Assembly: GCF_015163075.1 (NCBI RefSeq)
Contig: NZ_JADDXU010000013.1
Coordinates: 186,001 to 250,000 of the forward strand
Direction: 5' to 3'
Length of the DNA: 64,000 nt
From: Streptomyces justiciae
Lineage (GTDB): Bacteria > Actinomycetota > Actinomycetes > Streptomycetales > Streptomycetaceae
Part shown: positions 24,598-33,482 of the stretch, in pieces
How positions within the stretch are numbered: the stretch's first letter is position 1
Layout of the letters: each line of letters opens with the position of its first letter
Translations under genes and position numbers: made by a program
The notes under the pieces: model-generated
Told to the model about the DNA's origin: nothing
Database searches by the model: none
Seen by the model: the letters and a program-made list of their open reading frames with translations, nothing else

Positions 24598-24795
24598 ATG
24601 AAGATCTCCGTCGACTACGCCCGCTGCGAAGGCCACGGCCTGTGTGCCGACCAGGCCTCCGGCGTTTTCAGCCTGGACGACGACGCCGAACTGACCTACC
24701 ACTTCGAGGGTGCCGAGGTTCCCGAGGAGCATCAGCCGGCCTCCCGCGCGGCGGTCAACGCGTGCCCGGTCGCCGCGCTGCGAGTGCTGTCGTGA
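24598..24795 (+). CDS. [3Fe-4S]-type ferredoxin
   Basis: A 65-residue ferredoxin. It begins MKISVDYARCEGHGLCADQA and ends with NACPVAALRVLS. The C-x-x-H-x-x-C arrangement and the terminal CP motif are characteristic of the small ferredoxins that serve Streptomyces P450s; the second Cys of the usual four is replaced by His (CEGHGLC). It lies 31 bases after the P450 and overlaps the reductase GTG by GTGA, so electron transfer from reductase to ferredoxin to P450 is the evident role. Confidence 0.92.
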   Translation: MKISVDYARCEGHGLCADQASGVFSLDDDAELTYHFEGAEVPEEHQPASRAAVNACPVAALRVLS

Positions 24796-25996
24796 CCGCA
24801 CCGCGCTCGGTGCTCATCGTCGGCGAGTCACTCGCCGGCACCACCGCCGCCCGTCACCTGCGCACCCTGGGCCACACTGGACCGGTCACGATCATCGGCG
24901 CGGAAGAGGAGGGCGCCTACTCCCGCCCGCCCCTGTCCAAGGCAGTCCTGAAGGACCGGCCGCCGACCACACCCTGGGGCTGTCCCTCGACGGCCTCGAC
25001 ATCGGCGTCATCCGCTCGGCAGCCGTCGCGGCCGAGCCTCGGCGCCGCACTGTCACGACCGCCGACGGCCGGCAGGTCGGCTACGACGCACTGATCGTCG
25101 CCACCGGCGCGAACGCCCGCCGGCTCGCCGTCCCCGGGCAGCGGGGCGAACTTGTCCTGCGCACCCTGGACGACGCCCGCCGGCTCCGCACCCGCCTGGA
25201 CGACGCTGCTACGGCGATCGTGATCGGCGCCGGCTTCCTGGGCATGGAGGTGGCCAGCGCCTGCGCCGCCCGCGGCATCCCGGTCACCGTCGTGGACACC
25301 GACCGGCCGTTGCACCGCATCCTCGGCGGCCACCTGTCCGCCGCCATCACCGCACGGGCTGCGGCGCACGGCATCCGCTTCGTGCAGGCCACCGGCTTCG
25401 CCGCCCTCGCCGGCAACCCCGTGCACGGCGTGGCGCTCCCCGACGGCACCGAACTCACGGCAGACCTCGTGGTGACCTGCGCCGGAGAGGTGCCCTGCGT
25501 CGACTGGCTGGCCGGGACGGGCCTCGCCGACCGCCTCGGCGTCGGCGTGGACGACGCGTGTGCCACCACCGCTCCCGGCGTGTTCGCAGCCGGCGACGTC
25601 ACATACCTTCGCGGCAACGCCACCCGGCCTCACCGACGCGCACCGTTCTGGTCCAACGCCGTCGCCCAGGGCAAGACTGCGGCCGCCTCCGCCCTCGGTC
25701 TCCCTCCTTCCGGACCGTCGCAGGACGACTACTTCTGGACCGAGGTCGCCGGACTGTCCGTCAAAATCGTCGGCCACCTGCCGCTCCTGGGCGAACCGAC
25801 CACGGTTGACGGCAGTGTGACCGAGGGCCGTGCACTGCTGACCTGGACCCACACCGACGGAACAGCGACGGCAGTCGCGTACGGACGACGCAAACCCATC
25901 ACCGCGCTCAGGCACTTGGCTGCCACAGCCGGATCGAGCACACCGGGCGGGCGATCGGAGACGAACCATCCCGCGTCGGCGGGGAGTTCCCTGTAA
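24792..25996 (+). pseudogene. Ferredoxin reductase, frameshifted
   Basis: The GTG at 24792 opens SVLIVGESLAGTTAARHLRT and GAYSRPPLSKAVLKDRP in one frame, which then closes at 25094. The rest of the protein continues in another frame from about 24965: ADHTLGLSLDGLDIG, DALIVATGANARRLAVPGQR, AIVIGAGFLGMEVASACAAR (NADH-binding), APGVFAAGDVTYLRGNATRP (FAD) and a C-terminal reductase domain (YFWTEVAGLSVKIVGHLPLL). One lost base in the run CGGCCGCCGACC (24958-24970) restores a full-length rubredoxin/ferredoxin reductase when corrected. It may be a true inactivation or a sequencing error in a GC run. Confidence 0.85.
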
Positions 25997-26006
25997 AGGG
26001 TGCGGA

Positions 26007-26190
26007 TCACGAGCAGCCACTGCGGCGTTCGACCAGGACCAAGTCCCGCCACCGGCCGCTGTGCTGACCGATGCGCTCGAGGGTCCCGATCACCCGGAAA
26101 GACTGCTCTCCACGCGCCGTGTCCGCCACCACGACTGCTCGGGTGGCGTTGGCGACGAGCCAAGTGGCCACGATCAAGATGACTCGTCAG
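26007..26190 (-). pseudogene. Fragment resembling a GNAT acetyltransferase C-terminus
   Basis: About 58 codons on the minus strand read ATWLVANATRAVVVADTARG, then FRVIGTLERIGQHSGRWRDL and VLVERRSGCS before a stop. The VIGT-x-x-x-x-G-x-x-x-GRW-x-D-x-VL pattern resembles the end of some GNAT N-acetyltransferases (G-R-K-x-G-R-W-x-D). No N-terminal half or start is visible. It abuts the 3' end of the reductase gene. Confidence 0.4.
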
Positions 26191-26426
26191 CGGGCGCTTC
26201 CTCGACTTGGTGACCCATGTCAAGAAACTCGGCGTACGCCTGGGAGCGAGGCTCACGCCGTACCCGCAGACCCAGCCCACCACCGACGGCCGCAACTCCC
26301 GCATACACGGCGAACTTTCTCTCAGATGCGGCGAAGGTTGACCTCTCTCGATGAACTACCCACGGTCACTTCCAGCTTGGCGGTACGCTGACGGCTCTTT
26401 CACGCCTGTATGACCTGGAGGTCTGT

Positions 26427-26684
26427 ATGGCTGATCAGCCCCTCAAGGCTCACTTCGTCGCCGATCCGATCGAGCTTCCCGACGGCCGGAAGGTCCGCGT
26501 CAGCGCGTACCCCGACGGCAGTATCCGCTTCCGCGTGGACGGACTGCCGTACGTCCTGACCGAGGCGTACCTCAGCGGCAACCCTGAGAAGGACAAGGCG
26601 ATCGTGAAGCTTTCGCCTGGCAAGCAGGGCAGCAACGCGGCGTACAACTACGTCGAAGAGCTGGAGAAGAAGAACTGCAGCTAG
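26427..26684 (+). CDS. Small hypothetical protein, 85 aa
   Basis: A short soluble protein: MADQPLKAHFVADPIELPDG, then RKVRVSAYPDGSIRFRVDGL, ending VEELEKKNCS. It looks like a small beta domain followed by a charged helix. The ribosome binding site (GGAGG, six bases before ATG) is strong and a textbook terminator follows 14 bases after the stop, so it is a real, independently transcribed gene. Function unknown. Confidence 0.78.
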   Translation: MADQPLKAHFVADPIELPDGRKVRVSAYPDGSIRFRVDGLPYVLTEAYLSGNPEKDKAIVKLSPGKQGSNAAYNYVEELEKKNCS

Positions 26685-26697
26685 ATACATGAAAACG

Positions 26698-26726
26698 CCC
26701 CGACCTACACGAGCGAGAGGTCGGGG
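26698..26726 (+). terminator. Rho-independent-like terminator
   Basis: CCCCGACCT, an 11-base loop, AGGTCGGGG: a perfect 9-base stem starting 14 bases after the stop of the 85-aa gene. A weak T-containing tail (GATCTTTGG) follows. Confidence 0.85.
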
Positions 26727-26964
26727 GATCTTTGGGGCATCCCAGGTCTTCTCCTTGCCCGGAGGCCACTCCTGGGCGGAGCCACTCCCAGCCTTCTTGT
26801 GGCCTTCGAGTGCTTGGCCTGCCACTTCTCGTACGAGTCGAGGGCTTGGACCGGAACGGCAAGACGCGACTCCTCGGCATGCTCGCGGAGGCCGGAATCC
26901 TGAGAGACGACGGACCTTTGGGGCGAGCGCGAGCTCTTCCCGAGAGGTGCTCTGCCACTCAGGT

Positions 26965-27240
26965 CTACGGTCCGCCGGGTCCGCGTGTGTGCCGGTCGCG
27001 GGTGGTGCTCGTCGGGTCGGGGGACGAGCCGTGTTTGACGAGGCCGTGGAGGTGCGCGTAGGCCACGGCCTGGACTCGGTCGCGGAGGCCAAGTTTGGTC
27101 AGGATCCGGGAGACATGTGTCTTCACGGTCTCGTCGCCGATGCCGAGGCGGTAGGCGATCTCGGCGTTGGTGCAGGCCTCGGCGACCAGCAGCAACACGT
27201 CGCGCTCCCGCGATGTGAGGTGACTCGGGGACGGTACCGG
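26965..27240 (-). pseudogene. LuxR-type HTH domain of a truncated response regulator
   Basis: A complete LuxR/NarL DNA-binding domain remains: HLTSRERDVLLLVAEACTNA, then EIAYRLGIGDETVKTHVSRI and LTKLGLRDRVQAVAYAHLHG. The arrangement LTSRE…TVKTHVSRIL is that of NarL-type response regulators. The receiver domain that should precede it is absent; upstream of the linker the DNA instead holds a Gly/Asp repeat on the opposite strand. Probably the 3' end of a gene cut by a rearrangement. Confidence 0.65.
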
Positions 27241-27271
27241 CCTCGCGCGGTTCCGGGCGGAGCGGCGCCCG

Positions 27272-27460
27272 GTGACGGGCGGTGAGCCGATCGCCGCCGA
27301 CGACGGGTGGGACCGCGCCTGGTTCAGCAACCTCGGCAGGGGGAGCGACGACAACGAATCCGGCGGTGGTGACGGCTGGGGCTCGGACGGCGGTGACGGC
27401 GGGGGTGACGGCGGCGGCGATGGTGGCGGTGACGGCGGCGGTGACGGCGGAGGCGATTAG
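27272..27460 (+). pseudogene. Gly/Asp-repeat C-terminal fragment
   Basis: This frame ends in many copies of GGGD directly before a TAG stop. The pattern resembles the Gly-rich tails of some Streptomyces membrane proteins (for example the TIGR04222 group), of which only the tail would be left. No ribosome binding site is found. Low confidence that it is expressed. Confidence 0.3.
27386..27459. repeat. Short tandem repeat, GGTGACGGCGGC unit
   Basis: About six imperfect copies of a 12-base unit of the form GGTGACGGCGGC. In the plus frame they read (GGGD)n. Likely to vary in copy number by slippage. Confidence 0.6.
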
Positions 27461-27989
27461 GCGTGATCGGTTGCAGCGTTCTGCCAGTGTCTTCCTGGCG
27501 GCCGCGCTGCGTCCCCACGCGGTACCTGCTCGCCGCGTTCGGCGGCTGGTCGACCCCAATCTCCTCGCCTTGCCCGGCGTCCCGGTACGAGGCGTCCAGC
27601 ACGCCGGACTCGCCGGGGTCTTCCTCGGCATGGGCTACATGGCCTTCTTCGTACGGGACATGACGGCCGGCCGCGGCTTCATCGCCCACGGTCTTCCTCG
27701 GCAACCTGCGCCCCCGGGGGCGTCCTCCTCGCCGCGCTCGGCTTCGGCGGGGCGGAGGCCCTAGCCGTGCTGTTCGGGCACGTTGGACGTGCGGCCCCAG
27801 CTGGTATTGACGATCCCGTACCGCCACGACGCTCGTCGCACTCGCACTGTAGGCAGGGCGCCGCAAACGCCGGGGCGTGGGACAGGCGGCTCCGGCCTCG
27901 CTCTGACGCGCTTCCCGGCACACCTCGTAGGAAACCGGAGATCTCGTGACTCGGGTGTGCGGTTCGGAGGAGCCGCTGTGCCAGGCCGG
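27461..27989. other. Region without a supported gene
   Basis: Short open frames run on both strands but none has a start signal or recognisable motif. One plus frame includes VDPNLLALPGVPVRGVQHAG and LAGVFLGMGYMAFFVR, which is membrane-like and could be a relic of a small membrane protein. Confidence 0.3.
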
Positions 27990-28913
27990 ATGTCAGACCT
28001 GCCGTCCTCGCAGACCGTGAACTGGTTGTGCCCGGGGCCGTACTGGCTGGTGGCGGCGTTGCTGGCGAAGACCGGACCGGCGCTCTTGGCCCACGACGAG
28101 GCACTGAGCAGGTCGGCCGAGGCGGACGCGGTCAGCATGCCCATGCAGTAGTTGGCGTCGGTGGCACTGGCCGAGAAGGTCAGGAAGACCTTGCCGCCGC
28201 CCCGCTGGATCACGGCCGGGCGCTCGTTGACCGTCTCGCCTCCGGCGGCATCTCACGCGGCGGTCGGCCTGCTGATCATGACCGGGGTGCCGGTGATGGT
28301 CCACAGGCTCGACATCTGCACGATGGAGATGTTGGTGCCGCGGCCGACGGTCGTCGTTCTGCGCCCAGGCGAGGTAGCGGGTGCCGTTCACGGCGAAGGT
28401 CGTCGCGTCCAGCGAGAAGGTGTCCAGCGGCAGCGCGATACGCCCCTTCTCTGCCCAGCTCCCGGTGATCGGGTTCGCGGCGGTGCACTCCAGGACGTAG
28501 GGCCGGATGTGCCAGATGTCGTTGGCATCACCGGCGGCGAAGTAGAGACGTACCACTTGCCGTCGATGAAGTGGATCTCCGGGGCCCAGATGTGTGCGCC
28601 CATCGCACCGCTGGCGTGCTTGGTCTAGATGGTCGTCTCGGTGGCCGAGGACAGCCCCTGGATCGTGGTGGCCCGGCGGAGCACGATGCGGTCGTACGCC
28701 GGCACCGTGGCGGTGAAGTAGTAGTAGCCGTCGGTGTGCTTGAAGATGTGCAGGTCGGCACGCTGCTCGGCGATGGTGTTCGTGTACGTCACGCCTGGTG
28801 ACGCGGGCACGGCGGCGTGGGCGGTACCGGCCGAGACACCGGTGACGGTGACGGCGGCCGAGCCGCCGATCAAGCCGAGGACCGAGGGCGGCGCAGAGAA
28901 ACCGTCCTTTCAA
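27990..28913 (-). pseudogene. Decayed GH43 arabinofuranosidase/arabinanase
   Basis: A secreted family 43 glycoside hydrolase with many lesions. Pieces in order: signal peptide remnant with GSAAVTVTGVSAGTAHAAVP, ADLHIFKHTDGYYYFTATVP, RATTIQGLSSATETTI then an in-frame TAG at 28626-28628 where a Trp codon (TGG) is expected, then GAHIWAPEIHFIDGKWY, a frameshift near 28555, YFAAGDANDIWHIRPYVLEC, FAVNGTRYLAWAQND, a frameshift near 28345, NISIVQMSSLWTITGTPVMI, a further break near 28250, and KVFLTFSASATDANYCMGML. At least one nonsense and three frameshift changes are needed. It was divergent from the intact GH43-CBM42 gene and shares its operator. Confidence 0.85.
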
Positions 28914-28925
28914 CTTCCGGTATTT

Positions 28926-28938
28926 CGAACGCTGTTCG
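28926..28938 (-). promoter_or_regulatory. CGAAC-N3-GTTCG operator, copy 1
   Basis: CGAACGCTGTTCG, an inverted repeat just before the decayed GH43. Read on the minus strand the wider sequence TTCACGAACAGCGTTCGAAAT matches 18 of 22 positions of the copy at 29096, and each copy points the same way relative to its own gene. Confidence 0.6.
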
Positions 28939-29095
28939 TGAAGTCGGGCAGAACGTAAGCCCTGCGCTCGCCCTCGTCAACGCTTTGGCCAAAGAAGCAT
29001 CCGACGAGTTGGTCGACGCCTGCCACGAAATGTCCATGGCTTGTCGGATGTATTGACGCCTCCCGATCCCCCCACCTAATGTCTGCCCGATTTTA

Positions 29096-29108
29096 CGAAC
29101 ACCGTTCG
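29096..29108 (+). promoter_or_regulatory. CGAAC-N3-GTTCG operator, copy 2
   Basis: CGAACACCGTTCG lies 140 bases before the intact GH43-CBM42 start, within ACGAACACCGTTCGATATG. It probably binds a pentose-responsive repressor; no candidate regulator gene is adjacent. Confidence 0.6.
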
Positions 29109-29248
29109 ATATGTCGCACTACATGGCCGCCCGGATCCGCTCCCTTCCGGATCCTGCGGTGACCGTCCTGTCCACCCCCACCGAGACGAGCTCCCCCGCC
29201 ACCCAGCTCTTCCCGACCGTGTCACCCGCACGAAGACAGGAGATTCAC

Positions 29249-30682
29249 ATGTCCGCGCTCCGCGCCCGGCTGACGGTGATATTGCTCGCCGCATGCCTCC
29301 TCTTCGCCGGCCAGGCCCTGACCGCACCCCAACAGGCCGACGCAGCCGATCCGGGTTACCTGATGGTGCACTTCACCGGTGAGGGGGCGACCAACCAGCA
29401 GATGTACCTCTCGCACAGCACGGACGGCCTGCACTGGAACGACCTCAACGGCGGAGGGATGGTCCTGCGCTCCACGGTCGGCACGAAGGGAGTGCGCGAC
29501 CCCGCGTTCGTGAGATCCCCCGACGGCAGCAAGTACTGGATCATCGCTACCGACCTGTGCATCGGTTGCGGGCAGGACTGGAACGCCGCCATCAACAACG
29601 GCAGCCGCAACCTGGTGGTGTGGGAGTCCACGGACCTGGTCACCTGGTCGCAGCCTCGGCTGCTCAACGTCGCCGGCGCCATCCCCGACGGACGCAACGC
29701 CTGGGCACCCGAGGCGATCTGGAACCCCGAAACCAACGACTACGTCCTGTACTGGGCGACCAACGTGCCCCTCGACGGCAAGACGAAGCACCGCATCTAC
29801 TACGCCCACACCAGCGACTTCCGCACCGTCACCACCCCGCAGACCTACATCGAGCGCCCCGGCACGCAGGAGATCATCGACACCCAGATCATCGAGATGC
29901 CGGCCGGAGTGGGCAACTACCGCTACGTGCGGGCCTCCGGCGACGGCCAGATCACCCTCGAGGGCAGCAACTCCATCCTCGGAACCTGGACCCGGCTCGG
30001 CGACCTCTCCGGCATCGGCCTGACCGGGTCGATGGTCGAGGGCCCGATGTGGATGAAGTTCAACGGCACCAACAAGTGGGCCCTCTACCTCGACCAGTAC
30101 GCCTCCGGCGGCGGCTACATGCCGGTCCTGACGACCGACCCGTCCAACCCCGCCTCCTACCAGAAGCAGGCCTCGGGAACCTACAACATGGGCGGCACGA
30201 AGAAGCGCCACGGCTGGATCATGAACCTGACCGCCGCCGAGGAGAGCCGTGTCCTCGCCCGCTGGCCCAACACCCCCGCCCAGCGGCTCCAGTCGTACAA
30301 CTTCCAGGACAGGTACGTGCGCCACACCAACTTCGACGTGCGCATCGATCCCGACGTGAGCCCCGCCGAGGACGCCCAGTTCCGGCTGCGCCCCGGCCTG
30401 GCGGGCACCGGCACCGTCTCCTTCGAGTCGGTCAACCACCCCGGCTACTTCCTGCGCCACTTCAACTTCGACTTCCAGCTCGCCCACAACGACGGCACCA
30501 CCCAGTTCGCCGCGGACGCCACCTTCCGCAAGGTCGCCGGCCTCGCCGACGCAGGCTGGTCGTCGTTCCAGTCGTACAACTACCCCGACCGCTACATCCG
30601 CCACTACGCCTACGAGCTGCGCCTCGACCCGATCACCACCGCGACGGGACGCGGCGACGCCACCTTCCGTGTGACGAGCTGA
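29249..30682 (+). CDS. Secreted GH43 glycosidase with C-terminal CBM42 (AbfB)
   Basis: A 477-residue secreted enzyme. Residues 1-31 are a signal peptide. The GH43-type five-bladed propeller covers about 32-325 and shows the three acidic motifs: GVRDPAFVRSPDG (base Asp), NAWAPEAIWNPETNDYVLYW and MVEGPMWMKFNG (acid Glu). From about 335 to the end is an AbfB/CBM42 arabinose-binding beta-trefoil with repeats such as SYNFQDRYVRHTNFDVRID, ESVNHPGYFLRHFNFDFQL and SYNYPDRYIRHYAYELRLD. It likely removes arabinose from arabinoxylan or arabinan. The ATG at 29249 has AGGAG upstream. A CGAAC-N3-GTTCG operator lies in the promoter. Confidence 0.9.
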   Translation: MSALRARLTVILLAACLLFAGQALTAPQQADAADPGYLMVHFTGEGATNQQMYLSHSTDGLHWNDLNGGGMVLRSTVGTKGVRDPAFVRSPDGSKYWIIATDLCIGCGQDWNAAINNGSRNLVVWESTDLVTWSQPRLLNVAGAIPDGRNAWAPEAIWNPETNDYVLYWATNVPLDGKTKHRIYYAHTSDFRTVTTPQTYIERPGTQEIIDTQIIEMPAGVGNYRYVRASGDGQITLEGSNSILGTWTRLGDLSGIGLTGSMVEGPMWMKFNGTNKWALYLDQYASGGGYMPVLTTDPSNPASYQKQASGTYNMGGTKKRHGWIMNLTAAEESRVLARWPNTPAQRLQSYNFQDRYVRHTNFDVRIDPDVSPAEDAQFRLRPGLAGTGTVSFESVNHPGYFLRHFNFDFQLAHNDGTTQFAADATFRKVAGLADAGWSSFQSYNYPDRYIRHYAYELRLDPITTATGRGDATFRVTS

Positions 30683-30684
30683 CG

Positions 30685-30704
30685 CCACGTCGACAGGGAC
30701 GTGG
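30685..30704 (+). terminator. Hairpin after GH43-CBM42
   Basis: CCACGTC, six-base loop, GACGTGG, starting two bases after the stop codon. A 7-base perfect stem, without U-tract. Confidence 0.5.
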
Positions 30705-31047
30705 GACGCGCTGCCGACACCGGGATGGTCGGCCAGGCGGCGAGCGGCAGCCTTCCCCGGAGTACGCCGGCGGCGCCCGGGTCTGTGAGTGAGCCCGGCT
30801 GATGTCCGCGCACCGGCAGATCCGCTGCCGGACATGATCCTGGGACCACCCGATGTCGTGGGCCGAGGACACCGACTGACTCGCCGCCTCCCCTGGAGCG
30901 GACGAGCAACCAGCACCGGGCCCGGTGCCGATGAGAGCCGACTCCGGCACCGGGCCCGGCAGCGTCGAGGCAACTCCCGCCGTCCGCACCACCGGACACC
31001 GAGGGGGCGTCGACGCATCACACCCCACCCTCCTGAAGGGGCTCTGC

Positions 31048-32604
31048 ATGATCAAGTCACCGTGGATACGCGGCATCAGACGCGCGCTGCTGGCGGCCGG
31101 TGCCACCGCCGCGCTCGCCGCAGGTCTGCTCACCGCCACAGCCGTCCCCTCGCAGGCCGCCACCCAGGGGCCGTGCGACATCTACGCCGCGGGCAACACC
31201 CCCTGCGTCGCGGCACACAGCACCACCCGCGCCCTGTACGGCGGTTACAACGGCCCGCTGTACCAGGTCAAACGCGCCTCCGACAACGCGACCAAGGACA
31301 TCGGCCTGCTGAGCGCCGGCGGTTATGCCGACGCCGCGCAGCAGGACTCCTTCTGCGCGAACACCAGCTGCGTCATCACCGTTATCTATGACCAGTCGCC
31401 CAAGCACAACAACCTCACCCAGGCACCAGGGGGAGGAGCCGCCGGCGGGCCGGACAACCTGGCCAACGCCGTCGAGGCCCCGGTCACCGTCGGCGGGCAC
31501 AAGGCGTACGGCGTCTACGTGGCCCCCGGCACCGGCTACCGCAACAACAACACCAACGGCATCGCCACCGGCGACCAGCCCGAGGGCATGTACGCGATCT
31601 TCAACGGCAAGCACTTCAACGGCGGCTGCTGCTTCGACTATGGCAACGCCGAGACCAACAACCTGGACACCGGCAACGGCCACATGGAGGCCCTGTACTT
31701 CGGCAACAGCAAGGCATGGGGCTGGGGCAGCGGCAACGGCCCCTGGGTCATGGCCGACCTGGAGAACGGCCTGTTCTCGGGGGTCAACCGCGGCTTCAAC
31801 GCCAATGACCCCAGCGTCGACAACCGATTCCTGACCGCCATGCTCAAGGGCGGCCCCAACCAGTGGGCGCTGCGCGGCGGCGACGCCCAGTCGGGCGGCC
31901 TGTCCACCTTCTACAACGGCATCCGCCCCACGGTCTCCGGCTACAACCCGATGCACAAGGAAGGCGCGATCATCCTCGGCATCGGCGGTGACAACAGCAA
32001 GTGGGCCCAAGGCACCTTCTACGAAGGCGTCATGATCCAGGGCTACCCCTCCGACGCCACCGAGAACGCCGTCCAGGCCAACATCACCGCCGCCGGCTAC
32101 AACAGCGGATCGACCAGCTCCGGCTCGCTGACCCCCGGCTCCCGGATCTCCCTGCAGGCCACCACCTCGCCCTGCTGCACCTCGCACTACCTGCGCCACA
32201 ACGACGCCGACACCAAGGCCGTCATCTCCAACATCACCTCCGCCAGCTCGGCCACCGACAAGGCCGACGCCACCTGGATCGTCCGCAACGGCCTCGCCAA
32301 CACGTCCTGCCTGTCCTTCGAGTCCGCCGACAAGCCGGGCCAGTTCCTGCGCCACTTCAACTACCAGCTCAACCTGAACTTCGACGACGGCGGCGCCGCG
32401 TTCGCGAAGGACGCCACCTTCTGCCCCACCACGGGCAACAGCGGGGTCGGCACGTCGTTCCAGTCGTTGAACTTCCCGACGAAGTACATCCGCCACTACA
32501 ACTACACGGCCTACATCGCCGGCAACGGCGGCACCAACGCCTGGGACTCCACGACGTCATGGGCCCAGGACACCAGCTGGCTCACCGCGTCTCCCTGGAG
32601 CTGA
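31048..32604 (+). CDS. Secreted GH54 alpha-L-arabinofuranosidase with CBM42
   Basis: A 518-residue secreted enzyme with signal peptide (1-36). The GH54 catalytic domain (about 37-355) starts GPCDIYAAGNTPCVAAHSTT and includes YGGYNGPLYQVKR, GMYAIFNGKHFNGGCCFDYG, GPWVMADLENGLFSG with the nucleophile Glu, and GAIILGIGGDNSKW with the probable acid Asp. The paired Cys-Cys in GGCCFDYG is a known family feature. The CBM42 occupies about 375-500 with RISLQATTSPCCTSHYLRHN and RHFNYQLNLNFDDG. GH54 is better known in fungi. The ATG follows AAGGGGCTCTGC. It follows GH43-CBM42 by 365 bases and probably has its own promoter. Confidence 0.9.
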   Translation: MIKSPWIRGIRRALLAAGATAALAAGLLTATAVPSQAATQGPCDIYAAGNTPCVAAHSTTRALYGGYNGPLYQVKRASDNATKDIGLLSAGGYADAAQQDSFCANTSCVITVIYDQSPKHNNLTQAPGGGAAGGPDNLANAVEAPVTVGGHKAYGVYVAPGTGYRNNNTNGIATGDQPEGMYAIFNGKHFNGGCCFDYGNAETNNLDTGNGHMEALYFGNSKAWGWGSGNGPWVMADLENGLFSGVNRGFNANDPSVDNRFLTAMLKGGPNQWALRGGDAQSGGLSTFYNGIRPTVSGYNPMHKEGAIILGIGGDNSKWAQGTFYEGVMIQGYPSDATENAVQANITAAGYNSGSTSSGSLTPGSRISLQATTSPCCTSHYLRHNDADTKAVISNITSASSATDKADATWIVRNGLANTSCLSFESADKPGQFLRHFNYQLNLNFDDGGAAFAKDATFCPTTGNSGVGTSFQSLNFPTKYIRHYNYTAYIAGNGGTNAWDSTTSWAQDTSWLTASPWS

Positions 32605-32637
32605 CGAGCAACCGGCCTCTCTGAGCGCCTGCATGGA

Positions 32638-32681
32638 GCGAGCACGGCAGCCTTGCGCAATCGCAGGCGGGCCGTGCTCGC
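32638..32681 (+). terminator. Hairpin after GH54
   Basis: GCGAGCACGGC and GCCGTGCTCGC form a perfect 11-base stem around a 22-base loop, 34 bases after the stop codon. Confidence 0.65.
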
Positions 32682-32739
32682 TTCCTTCGACCCGCGCCGC
32701 CTTTGCGACATCGCACCCGCATCCCCCGGCCGCTTGAAG

Positions 32740-33205
32740 GCCCAGGGGACCGGACCGGCGGAGATCTGCACCTCGCCCATCGTCAGTGCGCCGAGTGGCT
32801 TCCGCCCTCCGCCGAGGATCACCGGAACGCTGTCGTACTGGTGGATCAGTACCCGGGAGCCCGGCGTCCCAGCCGGTCTGTTCGCGGTAGTCGACGTAGT
32901 AGTTTCCGGCGGGTGTGACCATCGACGTCATCCGGGGTTCGGGGGCGGTGCCCGGCTGGTACAGCGGGGTCAGGGTGAGGTTGTCGCCGGAGGTGATCGA
33001 GCCGTCGGGGGTGGTGACGTCCCCTTCGTACAGCCGGCTCTGGTCGAACAGCCGAGGCGGTCGCCGTAGCCCCCACTGCCTGCGACCTGGAGTGGTCGAG
33101 TCCGAGGACGTGGCCGGTCGCGTGGAACATGAAGGTGGGTTCGAAGGGGCGGCCTGCACGGTGGGCCAGGACTGCCATGCCGCCGCCGACGGAACCGGAG
33201 AACAG
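32740..33205 (-). pseudogene. Decayed secreted metallopeptidase-like gene
   Basis: Fragments in changing frames read FMFHATGHVLGLDHSRS (a degenerate zincin motif H-x3-H-x5-H with the catalytic Glu replaced by Ala), then YEGDVTTPDGSITSGDNLTL, then TSMVTPAGNYYVDYREQTGW and, in another frame, VLIHQYDSVPVILGGGRKPL. Together these suggest a secreted metallopeptidase with a beta-rich C-terminal part, broken by at least two frameshifts and lacking the N-terminal half. Assignment to a peptidase family is tentative. Confidence 0.45.
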
Positions 33206-33482
33206 GCGTGTCACGGGAGGTTGTTGCGCACGTTTCTGTGAGATCCCGGGATGCGATGGCTTCGGGCGACTGGACAGTCGTCGGCTCGCTGAGACAAGCA
33301 GCCCCGGCTGAACTCGGCCTGTAGGCGGGCGAACGCACCTCGGTGAGGGGAGTGGCCAGACGTCGGCGACCTGAAGGGCGGGAGTTCAAGCCAATGGCCT
33401 GACTGTGCCCTGGCGGGTCCGCCCAGCACGCCCACACTGCGCAAAGGGGGAATTCGTCTCGGCCGGTGCAACAGGGGCTGAA

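Noticed and set aside
27272..27460. Gly/Asp-rich frame as an intact structural protein
   Set aside because: The frame is only 62 codons with no start signal and is mostly a 12-base tandem repeat; best seen as a relic or repeat.
29222..31021. 599-codon open frame on the minus strand
   Set aside because: Antisense to the GH43-CBM42 gene; repetitive Val/Gly composition and no ribosome binding site.
33405..33482. Longer start for the Mrr-like nuclease
   Set aside because: The upstream codons have no ribosome binding site; the ATG at 33483 has AGGGG and begins just before the membrane helices.
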